Source: SICB01 sp037132395
GTDB taxonomy: Bacteria; Patescibacteriota; Saccharimonadia; CAILAD01; BJGX01
DNA length: 7,912 nt
Assembly (NCBI GenBank): GCA_037132395.1
Contig: JBAXPC010000030.1
Location: 1 to 7,912 of the forward strand
Reading direction: 5' to 3'
The notes beneath the pieces are model-generated. The model worked only from the letters and a program-made list of their open reading frames with translations, did no database searches and was not told where the DNA came from. Numbering within the stretch: position 1 is the stretch's first letter; the number at the start of each line of letters is the position of its first letter. This document shows positions 1 to 6,043 of this stretch, in pieces. The position numbers and the translations under genes are program-made.

Positions 1-193
1 ATAGCTAATGAGATTAGTTAAAAAACAATTACAACATGTAATTATTGCTTCAGGTGCAGGCTGGGCACTTATTGGAGCGAGCTAGAAGTCGACTAGAAGT
101 CGGCTGGTTTTATATTACTTTTGCCATCAAAAGTGATAGCTAATAATATTGGTTCGCATTAATCAAAGGGTATTTATTAGCGGCCAAATCGCT
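1..193. other. Left-edge noncoding stretch
   Basis: I see no convincing gene here. All three + frames are closed by stops within the first 21 bases (TAG at 2-4, TAA at 6-8, TAA at 19-21), so any gene entering from the left ends by position 21. A 25-codon frame runs from ATG at 8 to TAG at 83-85; its product has a basic N-terminus (MRLVKKQLQH) and a small hydrophobic end, but nothing else supports it. An 11-base tandem repeat follows at 82-103. The remainder is A/T-rich and leads into the LCP promoter. Confidence 0.5.
82..103. repeat. 11-bp tandem direct repeat
   Basis: Two head-to-tail copies of CTAGAAGTCG followed by A (82-92) or G (93-103). The junction creates a small hairpin, CGACT (90-94) and AGTCG (98-102) around AGA, followed by GCTGG and TTTT. 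It could be a weak terminator for something to the left, but the T-run is short and offset from the stem. Confidence 0.45.
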
Positions 194-207
194 TATAATA
201 GGTATAT
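194..207 (+). promoter_or_regulatory. Promoter of LCP gene, predicted leaderless
   Basis: A perfect TATAAT lies at 194-199 and the ATG of the next gene begins at 208, only 8 bases later. Normal spacing puts the transcription start at about 206-207, so the mRNA would begin at or within two bases of the ATG. There is no Shine-Dalgarno sequence. No good -35 hexamer is visible; TATTTA at 171-176 has the right spacing but a poor match. Confidence 0.55.
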
Positions 208-1602
208 ATGAAATTACACAAAAAGTCAGGATCTAAAAATTCTGATAGTGGCACGGCTAGCTCAAATATAGATAAATCTAAAATAAAAAACTCAAAAAAA
301 CATTGGGTCTTGCGCGTATTCTTGGTGCTGCTGGCTTTAGTAGTACTGGCAGGTGGAGCTTTTGCTGCCAAAACAATCATTACTATCAATAAGGTTATTA
401 AGCACCAAGGAGGCATCAGCGCCGACGGGCTGAAGGGTGAATTGGACTTGGGCAAACTCAAGGGCGAAGGCGAGGGACGCGTCAATATCTTGTTGCTAGG
501 CGTCGGTGATGCTGGCCACGCTGGCGAAGATCTGACAGATACAATACTAGTAGCCAGCATAGACCCAAAGACCAACGATGTTGTAATGATCAGCATACCA
601 CGGGATCTGTACGTCAAGATACCGGGCTATTGGTGGAGCAAAATTAATGCCGCCAACGCTTTTGCCGAACAAGACAAGAAAGGCTCTGGTGCTGAAGTTA
701 TTAAAAAAACTGTCAGCGATGTGCTAGATATACCTATCCACTATTTTGTAAGAGTCGATTTTACTGGTCTCAAAAAGTCGGTCGATTCGCTCGGTGGGGT
801 TGATATCAATAACCCCGTCGCACTTAGCGACCCAGAATACCCCTGCGACAAAAACGAAAGCTACTCCTGTGGGTTCAACCTCAAGGCTGGCGATTACCAC
901 ATGGATGGAGCCTTGGCACTAAAGTTTGCTCGCTGCCGCAAGGGCAATTGCGGCGACGACTACGGCCGTGCCAAAAGGCAACAGGCGGTATTGGTAGCGA
1001 TGCGCGACCAAGCGCTGAAGCTAGGTAATATCCTGAACCCCGCTAAGGTTAATGACCTGCTTAGTATTGTTGGCGATCATCTAACGACAGATATCAGCCT
1101 TGAGGAGATGCAGCGCTTAGTTACGATAGGACGAAAAATCAACTCCAACACGGTTATCAATAAGGTGCTAGAAAACGAAGAAGTAGGCCTGGTAAAAAAT
1201 AGCAACATCGGCGAAGCCAGCGTTGTTATACCAACTGCAGGAGTGGGCAACTATAAAGCGATACAGGCCTATGTGAAGAGCCTTTTAATTGATGGCTACA
1301 TCAAGAGTGAGGCTGCTAAGGTCGAGATATCCGGCGCTGGAGCAAGGCCAGGCAAGGTCTACGCATTGGCTGTCTTATTGAAATCATTGGGCTATAATGT
1401 TATAAAGACTGCAGTGAATACTGAGCCTGGTGACACCAAAACCAAGATAATCGATTTTGCCAATGGCAACAAACCTTACACCGCTAAGTATCTCGAAAAC
1501 AGGCTAAAGGTAGCAGTCGAGAAGCAAGAAGTTAGCTCAGGATCTCAGGCCGATATTAAAATTATTCTAGGAGCAGATTATGAATTTAAAAACGGCCTTT
1601 AA
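208..1602 (+). CDS. LytR-CpsA-Psr (LCP) family protein with LytR_C domain
   Basis: A 464-residue membrane-anchored enzyme. Family knowledge: LCP proteins transfer glycopolymers from an undecaprenyl carrier onto peptidoglycan or a surface acceptor, outside the membrane. The order is a basic Ser/Lys-rich cytoplasmic N-terminus (1-32), one membrane helix (about 33-55), an LCP domain (about 90-270) and a LytR_C domain (about 337-457). LCP hallmarks are NILLLGVG (93-100), DLTDT (108-112), SIPRD with R132 and D133, KINAAN (145-150), GGVDI (196-200) and DYGRAKRQQ (251-259); the Asp and Arg residues bind the pyrophosphate and metal in known structures. All four cysteines (213, 221, 243, 248) lie in the extracellular part of the LCP domain. 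The gene overlaps the next one by 23 bases. Start chosen because TATAAT lies just upstream. The substrate polymer cannot be told from sequence. Confidence 0.93.
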   Translation: MKLHKKSGSKNSDSGTASSNIDKSKIKNSKKHWVLRVFLVLLALVVLAGGAFAAKTIITINKVIKHQGGISADGLKGELDLGKLKGEGEGRVNILLLGVGDAGHAGEDLTDTILVASIDPKTNDVVMISIPRDLYVKIPGYWWSKINAANAFAEQDKKGSGAEVIKKTVSDVLDIPIHYFVRVDFTGLKKSVDSLGGVDINNPVALSDPEYPCDKNESYSCGFNLKAGDYHMDGALALKFARCRKGNCGDDYGRAKRQQAVLVAMRDQALKLGNILNPAKVNDLLSIVGDHLTTDISLEEMQRLVTIGRKINSNTVINKVLENEEVGLVKNSNIGEASVVIPTAGVGNYKAIQAYVKSLLIDGYIKSEAAKVEISGAGARPGKVYALAVLLKSLGYNVIKTAVNTEPGDTKTKIIDFANGNKPYTAKYLENRLKVAVEKQEVSSGSQADIKIILGADYEFKNGL

Positions 1603-2389
1603 AAGAGCCAATCTATTTAGTCAGGGACAGCGCCTAATTGTGATGGTTAGTATTATAATGTCGCTTTTTGCGATTGGTATTTTGTATTACACACCATTGC
1701 CGCTAATGATGATCCCAGCCGCTCTAGGCCTAAATTACCTACTCTTTAGACGACTAATTGTTACAAAGAAAATCAAAACAATCATCACCAAATCTTTGCG
1801 ACCAACTATCTGGATTGGCATCAGCCTATTTTATTTTTATAGCGTTTATGTGATTGGCAAAATGCCGATCATAGTGTTTATTATCTGCGTCGTCACCTCG
1901 TCGCTAATTTATGGAGTAATTAGTTATTTCGAAACACAATCTCAGCCAAACCTGCTTATCGATAATATCTTGACAATACTTTTTATACTCTTCAGCACCT
2001 CGCTAGCCAGCCTAATGGTAGCGTACTGGCATTGGCCAGCAGCTCTGGTAATGGTACTTTTGTGGGTCACAAACTTCTTGGTGGCTTTGTGGTGGCTTTT
2101 GGACTTTACCAATAACCCACAAATACTGGCAGCCCTGTGGGGCTTCGTGACGCTCGAGATGTTTTGGCTGGCGTCGCGCTGGACGGTCTTGTATCAAATA
2201 CCAAATGTGCCATTTGTTTTATCGCAGTACAGCATGATAATAACAGCCCTCGCCTATGGTTGGGGAGGAATATACTACCACTACAAGCAGCGCACCCTCA
2301 AAAAGACTATCATCATCGAATACCTAGCAGTTACGATTGTGGTATTTTTGGTGCTAATAGTTATGAACCGCTGGACAGGCACAGGTTAG
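1580..2389 (+). CDS. Polytopic membrane protein of unknown function, coupled to LCP gene
   Basis: A 269-residue integral membrane protein that I do not recognise. About eight or nine hydrophobic helices are visible, near residues 19-36, 40-57, 75-92, 95-116, 127-149, 152-174, 182-204, 213-232 and 242-263. The basic loop at 57-74 (RRLIVTKKIK and following) and the basic stretch around 234-242 suggest cytoplasmic loops. Several Trp residues cluster at 147-201. No catalytic motif or transporter signature is apparent. The ATG lies inside the end of the LCP gene (23-base overlap) behind AGGAG at 1569-1573 with a 6-base spacer, so the two are very likely co-transcribed and translationally coupled. 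That context suggests an envelope role, perhaps with glycopolymer attachment; this is inference. A terminator follows 36 bases after the stop. Confidence 0.85.
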   Translation: MNLKTAFKRANLFSQGQRLIVMVSIIMSLFAIGILYYTPLPLMMIPAALGLNYLLFRRLIVTKKIKTIITKSLRPTIWIGISLFYFYSVYVIGKMPIIVFIICVVTSSLIYGVISYFETQSQPNLLIDNILTILFILFSTSLASLMVAYWHWPAALVMVLLWVTNFLVALWWLLDFTNNPQILAALWGFVTLEMFWLASRWTVLYQIPNVPFVLSQYSMIITALAYGWGGIYYHYKQRTLKKTIIIEYLAVTIVVFLVLIVMNRWTGTG

Positions 2390-2424
2390 GCCCGAATCTG
2401 GCAAGCACCGATATTTTTTATAGG

Positions 2425-2454
2425 AAAGTAGCTACTGGTTGGCTACTTTTTTTT
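2425..2454 (+). terminator. Rho-independent terminator of the LCP operon
   Basis: A perfect 8-bp stem, AAAGTAGC (2425-2432) and GCTACTTT (2442-2449), encloses a 9-base loop. The T-run covers 2447-2454, so part of it pairs in the stem. It lies between two converging genes and overlaps the last codons of prmC (stop at 2443-2445). On the - strand the same stem is followed by CCTATAAAAAATA rather than a U-tract, so it is a weaker terminator for prmC. Confidence 0.85.
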
Positions 2455-3264
2455 GAAGCCGAGTATTAGATAGCCTTCAGAAAACGGAATAAGGCCAGCT
2501 TGGTTGGCGAGCAGTTTTAAGGGGTCGTGTTGCCAGGGGTCCGATTCGTGCAGCACAATCGAGTCGGCTGTGGTGTGTGTTGATAAATCAGTATAAAAAC
2601 GCCGGTAGAGATCTAGGCCATCGCCGTCGCCACCAAAGAGAGCCACAGCGGGCTCTTTTTGAACTTCAGGCTTCATATTTGGCAAATAGCTTTTTGATAC
2701 ATAAGGCAGGTTGGTGACGATTGTATCAAATTGCCCCTCAACGCCATCCCAGACATCAGCTTTAATGAATTTTATTTTATTACTCGCACCCAGTATTGAG
2801 CTGGCATTGCGCTTGGCGACTTGCATAGCTTCGTCAGACACTTCGGTGGCCGTAATCAATAAATCGGGGCGATTCTTGGCAATGGCAATCGCAATTGCGC
2901 CGCTACCAGTCCCAAGGTCTATTAGCTTTGAGCCGGGCTTAGCAAGCTCAATCGCTTGCTCAACAATTAGCTCCGTCTCGACTCGTGGCGACAAAACCCT
3001 GCTATCGACAAAAAAATCGATACCATAAAATTCAAGCTGATTGGTAATATAGCAAACTGGTTCGCGGTCGAGCCTGCGCACTATGGCGAGCTCGTACTTC
3101 TTGGCCTGACTGTCGGTAAGTTCATCTTGGTTGTGGGCTATTAGCCACTCTCTGGTTTGATCTAGACAATGGGCTAGTAGTAGCTCGCTATCGAGTCGGG
3201 CACTACTAATACCAATGCCATCTAGCCGCCGCTCGGCTGCTACTAGCGACTGATGGACTGTCAT
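2443..3264 (-). CDS. prmC: Release factor glutamine N5-methyltransferase PrmC (HemK)
   Basis: A 273-residue AdoMet-dependent enzyme that methylates the glutamine of the GGQ motif in class I release factors, improving peptide release in the cytosol. Visible parts: the helical N-terminal substrate-binding domain (1-75), the linker REPVCYI then LEFYGIDFFVD (67-87), the RVLSPRVETE stretch (89-98), AdoMet motif I DLGTGSG (116-122), acidic E141 at motif II, the catalytic-loop motif at 185-188, and the conserved late element EPAVALFGGDGDGLDLYRRF (204-223). Length is typical. The glutamine-binding motif reads N-L-P-Y where NPPY is usual. The start ATG overlaps the TGA of prfA as ATGA, so translation is probably coupled to its own substrate's gene. 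Identity is secure. Confidence 0.95.
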   Translation of the reverse strand: MTVHQSLVAAERRLDGIGISSARLDSELLLAHCLDQTREWLIAHNQDELTDSQAKKYELAIVRRLDREPVCYITNQLEFYGIDFFVDSRVLSPRVETELIVEQAIELAKPGSKLIDLGTGSGAIAIAIAKNRPDLLITATEVSDEAMQVAKRNASSILGASNKIKFIKADVWDGVEGQFDTIVTNLPYVSKSYLPNMKPEVQKEPAVALFGGDGDGLDLYRRFYTDLSTHTTADSIVLHESDPWQHDPLKLLANQAGLIPFSEGYLILGFKKK

Positions 3265-4328
3265 GTCTGCTCTGATAGTATTTTATCGACAGAGGCGTCC
3301 TTGAGGGCCTTCAGGATCTCTTCGATGCCACCATCCATTACCTTATTGAGGTTATGAGTTGTATAGCCTATGCGGTGGTCAGTGACGCGGTCTTGCGGAA
3401 AATTATAAGTGCGGATTTTTTCGCTTCTATCGCCAGTGCCGATTTGACCGCGGCGCTCATCGCCGAGCTTTTGGGCGTCGGCTTGGGCCTGAGCATCGAG
3501 TAGCCGCGAGCGCAGCACGCTCATTGCCTTTAATTTGTTCTTGAGCTGCGACTTTTCATCCTGGCAGGTTACCACAATACCACTTGGCATATGAGTAATA
3601 CGCACCGCACTGTCGGTGGTATTAACACTCTGCCCACCATTGCCGGAGCTTCGAAAAACATCAATCCGCAAATCGTTTTGGTTGATTTCTATATCGTGCT
3701 CCTCGGCTTCTGGCAGTACGGCAACGGTAGCGGTGCTGGTATGAATACGCCCCGCGCTTTCGGTGGCTGGCACGCGCTGGACTCGATGTACACCCGACTC
3801 GTATTTGAGCGTCCCGTAGGCATTGGCTCCACCAATTTGGGCAATAACTTCTTTGTAACCACCAACGGGGTTAGGGTTTTCGCTTAGTAGGCTCAACTTT
3901 AGCCCATGGTCCTCGCAGTAGCGGGCATACATTCTGAGTAAGTCGCCAGCAAAAATACTGCTCTCGTCTCCACCAGCCCCAGCTCGGATTTCGACAATGG
4001 CGTCTTTTTGGTCGTTCGGGTCGGTCGGTACCAAAGCTAGCTTAACGCTGGCCTCGAGCTCTTCTAGTAGGGCACTGAGCCGTGTTATCTCTTCAGCAGC
4101 AAAGGCCTTCATCTCAGGATCATCAAGCATTGCTGTGGCCGTCTGGAGGTCGTCTTGGGCCGCAAGCACCTTTTCAAACAGCGATAGCTTTTCGAGCAGC
4201 TCGCGCTGTCTATTAATTAGCTGCCCAGACTTCGGGCTAGCGTATATTTTGGCATCCCCAAGCTGACTCTCTAGGGCAGATAGCTCGTCTTTGATATTTT
4301 CAGTGGTATTGGTATCGATGATATTCAT
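3261..4328 (-). CDS. prfA: Peptide chain release factor 1 (RF1)
   Basis: A 355-residue class I release factor that reads UAA and UAG in the ribosomal A site and triggers peptide release. The N-terminal helical domain (about 1-100) is followed by domain 2, with EIRAGAGGDESSIFAGDL (113-130) and the codon-reading tripeptide PAT (187-189), which marks RF1 rather than RF2. Domain 3 carries SSGNGGQSVNTTDSAVRITH (227-246), with GGQ at 231-233 for peptidyl-tRNA hydrolysis. The C-terminal part has the RF1-like GDRSEKIRTYNFPQDRVTDH (299-318). The length matches the family. The gene itself ends in TGA, an RF2 codon, overlapping the prmC start by four bases. It has its own -10 box in the 55-base gap after rpmE, so it may be expressed both with and apart from rpmE. 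No Shine-Dalgarno precedes the ATG. Confidence 0.97.
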   Translation of the reverse strand: MNIIDTNTTENIKDELSALESQLGDAKIYASPKSGQLINRQRELLEKLSLFEKVLAAQDDLQTATAMLDDPEMKAFAAEEITRLSALLEELEASVKLALVPTDPNDQKDAIVEIRAGAGGDESSIFAGDLLRMYARYCEDHGLKLSLLSENPNPVGGYKEVIAQIGGANAYGTLKYESGVHRVQRVPATESAGRIHTSTATVAVLPEAEEHDIEINQNDLRIDVFRSSGNGGQSVNTTDSAVRITHMPSGIVVTCQDEKSQLKNKLKAMSVLRSRLLDAQAQADAQKLGDERRGQIGTGDRSEKIRTYNFPQDRVTDHRIGYTTHNLNKVMDGGIEEILKALKDASVDKILSEQT

Positions 4329-4337
4329 AGGGAAATA

Positions 4338-4367
4338 AATAATACCCTTATATTATAGGGTATTATT
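4338..4367 (-). promoter_or_regulatory. prfA promoter -10 inside a perfect 11-bp inverted repeat
   Basis: The gap between rpmE and prfA holds AATAATACCCT (4338-4348) and its exact inverted copy AGGGTATTATT (4357-4367), separated by 8 bases. On the - strand a perfect TATAAT (plus positions 4352-4357) lies in the centre and reaches the first base of one arm. A start near 4345 would give a leader of about 17 bases. The repeat could be an operator, or an RNA hairpin ending rpmE transcripts, since UAUUAUUUAUU follows on the - strand, though that is not a clean U-tract. No convincing -35 is visible. Confidence 0.6.
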
Positions 4368-4383
4368 GTGGGTAAGTATTAAT

Positions 4384-4779
4384 TTATTGGTCAGAAGATT
4401 CGGTTTTTGGTGCAACTTCGGCTTCGGTTTGCGGCTTAGTTTCAGAAGTTTTGGCAGCCTTAGTGGTTTTTTTGGCTGGCTTAGCGGCTTCAACTTTGTT
4501 TTGCGATTTAGCAATTTTGGCCTCTTGGCGCTTAGTGGCCTTAGCAGCTTTTTTGCCCAAAGTCTGTTTTTGAGATTTGGCAGCTTCGGTACGAGCTCTA
4601 AACTGGTCTACCCGCCCAGCAGTATCTACAAGCTTTTGCTTACCAGTATAAAACGGGTGGCACTGACTACAGACATCAACAGTTATTTCTGCGACTGTAG
4701 ATGTGCTTTCAAAAGTGTCCCCGCAACCAAGGCAAGTGACTTTTGTAGGTATTAATTTAGGGTGGATTCCGGTTTTCAT
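4384..4779 (-). CDS. rpmE: 50S ribosomal protein L31 with long Lys/Ala-rich C-terminal extension
   Basis: A 131-residue protein whose first 60 or so residues are L31: MKTGIHPKL at the start, a zinc-type CLGC (16-19) and CSQC (37-40), then HPFYTGKQKLVDTAGRVDQF (41-60). L31 sits at the subunit interface on the central protuberance of the 50S. The four cysteines make it the zinc-binding form. Bacterial L31 is usually about 70 residues; here about 70 more follow. They are rich in Lys, Ala, Gln and Thr (for example KPAKKTTKAAK), look like a histone H1 tail, and end acidic (TEAEVAPKTESSDQ). The tail is probably disordered and may bind rRNA. A strong promoter lies directly upstream with practically no leader. 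It ends in TAA, 55 bases before prfA. Confidence 0.95.
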   Translation of the reverse strand: MKTGIHPKLIPTKVTCLGCGDTFESTSTVAEITVDVCSQCHPFYTGKQKLVDTAGRVDQFRARTEAAKSQKQTLGKKAAKATKRQEAKIAKSQNKVEAAKPAKKTTKAAKTSETKPQTEAEVAPKTESSDQ

Positions 4780-4788
4780 AACCAGACA

Positions 4789-4817
4789 ATAATATCAGAT
4801 AATCGCCCCTAGGTCAA
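4789..4817 (-). promoter_or_regulatory. Promoter of rpmE, predicted leaderless
   Basis: Read on the - strand: -35 TTGACC (plus 4817-4812), a 17-base spacer, and -10 TATTAT (plus 4794-4789). The predicted start is near 4782, three bases before the ATG at 4779, and no Shine-Dalgarno is present. The -35 also lies in one arm of a hairpin-forming repeat, CCTAGGT (4808-4814) and ACCTAAG (4826-4832, one G-U pair on the - strand), which overlaps the stop of the gene upstream. Confidence 0.7.
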
Positions 4818-4827
4818 ACCTTAAAAC

Positions 4828-5208
4828 CTAAGCGGTGGCCTTGCCTAGTTTTGCCGATAGCAGTAGCTGCCTGGTTTCGCCAGTGTCGTCTGTGACCTCG
4901 GTTTTTTGGGTCTCATTGTAGTAGCTCAGAAGGTAGTGGCTTAGGATCTCCTGGAGATCTTTGCTTTTGAGCTTCTCGTCGTCGAGGTCGGCGTTGATTT
5001 TTTGAAAATCACGATCAGCCAGCAAGAGTTTTTTGGCCTCAGCGCGCTTTCCCGATAGCTCCTTGATTTCTTCTTCAAGTTTTTTGTACTCCTCGTTTTG
5101 CTCCATAGCATCCTTGAGCTGCTCGCGGATGGTTCTGATTTTTTCTTTCGACTGAGCTATTTCTGGCATCAGTCGATGTATCGATTCTAGCGGTGTTTTG
5201 TCTTCCAT
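4828..5208 (-). CDS. Small coiled-coil protein, conserved-looking, unknown function
   Basis: A 126-residue, highly charged cytosolic protein that I cannot name. Residues 10-95 are almost all helix-forming with heptad-like spacing (for example EEYKKLEEEIKELSGKRAEA at 39-58), predicting a coiled coil or helical hairpin with a turn near ADRDF (64-68). The C-terminal part changes character: SHYLLSYYNETQKTEVTDD then GETRQLLLSAKLGK (residues 90-123) looks like a short beta-hairpin element. There is no signal peptide or membrane helix. The start is well supported: AAGGAG lies four bases before the ATG, and TATAAT lies about 33 bases upstream of the ATG. It is followed at 48 bases by rpmE. My impression that similar proteins occur in other CPR genomes is memory, not a search. 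Confidence 0.8.
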   Translation of the reverse strand: MEDKTPLESIHRLMPEIAQSKEKIRTIREQLKDAMEQNEEYKKLEEEIKELSGKRAEAKKLLLADRDFQKINADLDDEKLKSKDLQEILSHYLLSYYNETQKTEVTDDTGETRQLLLSAKLGKATA

Positions 5209-5338
5209 TTTTCTCCTTGTTTGGGTATTTAAGTATTAATCATTATAACGACTGTTTGCTATTTGGCTAGTGCTTAATTTGGTAAATATTAAAATATTTT
5301 CTAGCAACAAAGCTAATAACCTCTAATAAACTTAAGCG
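5209..5338. other. Intergenic gap between LOG and coiled-coil genes
   Basis: These 130 A/T-rich bases separate two - strand genes. They hold the promoter of the coiled-coil gene and, nearer the LOG stop, only a weak TAGC/GCTA hairpin followed by A/T-rich sequence. I see no convincing terminator for the LOG gene, so some read-through into the coiled-coil gene is possible. Confidence 0.4.
5213..5247 (-). promoter_or_regulatory. -10 box and Shine-Dalgarno of the coiled-coil gene
   Basis: On the - strand, TATAAT occupies plus positions 5247-5242 and AAGGAG 5218-5213, four bases before the ATG at 5208. The predicted start near 5235 gives a normal leader of about 27 bases. No good -35 is visible. 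This is one of the genes with a classical leader, in contrast to rpmE and the LOG gene on either side. Confidence 0.6.
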
Positions 5339-6034
5339 CTATTTGCGAGCTTGGGCGTTGCGGGCGATTTCCATAATAGTATCTTCGTCGTCAGTAATAG
5401 TGTATAAGCCCATGTCTGATTCATCGATAGTACCAGCGGGTAGCATTAGGCCGTGGTGCATATGTCTATCGAGTGTTTCCCAAAAGTATGCCCCAACACA
5501 AACAATCGGTACCTTATGGATTTTACCGGTCTGAACCAGCGTCAGGATTTCATAAAACTCGTCCATAGTACCAAGGCCGCCTGGGAAATAAATATACATT
5601 CGGGCAGCAAAGCTCAGAGTCACCTTGCGCGTAAAAAAGTACCGAAAGGGAATTAGCTTAGTAACATAGGGGTTAGTGACTTGTTCGTTAGGGAGCTTGA
5701 TATTGAGCCCCAGCGAATTGCCACCGGCCTCTTTGGCCCCACGATTGGCGGCCTCCATGATGCCACCGGCACCACCTGTTACTATGGTGTAGTCAAGCTC
5801 CTTTACGAGTCTCTTGGCTAAACTCCGCGCTCTTTTGTAGTCAGGGTGGTTTTCATCAAAACGCGCCGAACCAAAAAAACTAACCTTTTTGGGATATTGG
5901 CTAATAAGCTCCAGCCCCTGGGTTATTTCTTCGTTAATCCGGCAAACTCGCTCGGTAGTCTCGTCGTTACTCTTGAGCTGGCAGGCCTGTTGGATTTCCT
6001 CGACGCTTAGAGGGTCGAATTCGCTATTGTGCAT
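5339..6034 (-). CDS. LOG family (TIGR00730-type) nucleotide phosphoribohydrolase
   Basis: A 231-residue cytosolic Rossmann-like protein of the LOG family, often mislabelled lysine decarboxylase. Family members split nucleoside 5'-monophosphates into base and ribose 5-phosphate; in plants this activates cytokinins, while in bacteria the substrate is mostly undefined. Visible motifs: VSFFGSARF (51-59), the nucleotide-binding TGGAGGIMEAANRGA (86-100), SLGLNIKLPNEQ (107-118), FRYFFTRK (130-137) and the signature PGGLGTMDE (151-159), ending in catalytic E159. The frame stays open upstream to a TTG at 6073, adding 13 residues. I prefer the ATG at 6034 because that TTG is itself the -35 hexamer and the -10 lies between the two. 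A CPR cell that scavenges nucleotides could use the enzyme for base salvage; this is inference. Confidence 0.92.
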   Translation of the reverse strand: MHNSEFDPLSVEEIQQACQLKSNDETTERVCRINEEITQGLELISQYPKKVSFFGSARFDENHPDYKRARSLAKRLVKELDYTIVTGGAGGIMEAANRGAKEAGGNSLGLNIKLPNEQVTNPYVTKLIPFRYFFTRKVTLSFAARMYIYFPGGLGTMDEFYEILTLVQTGKIHKVPIVCVGAYFWETLDRHMHHGLMLPAGTIDESDMGLYTITDDEDTIMEIARNAQARK

Positions 6035-6043
6035 ATGTAATTT

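Noticed and set aside
177..617. Long - strand open frame antisense to the LCP gene start
   Set aside because: It is Ser/Pro-rich low-quality sequence opposite a clear LCP gene, without a Shine-Dalgarno or recognisable domain.
2137..2469. + strand open frame overlapping the end of the membrane protein and the terminator
   Set aside because: It runs through the rho-independent terminator and shadows a well-supported membrane gene in another frame.
3591..4266. + strand open frames opposite prfA
   Set aside because: They lie antisense to unmistakable RF1 sequence, and their composition is that of a complement frame.
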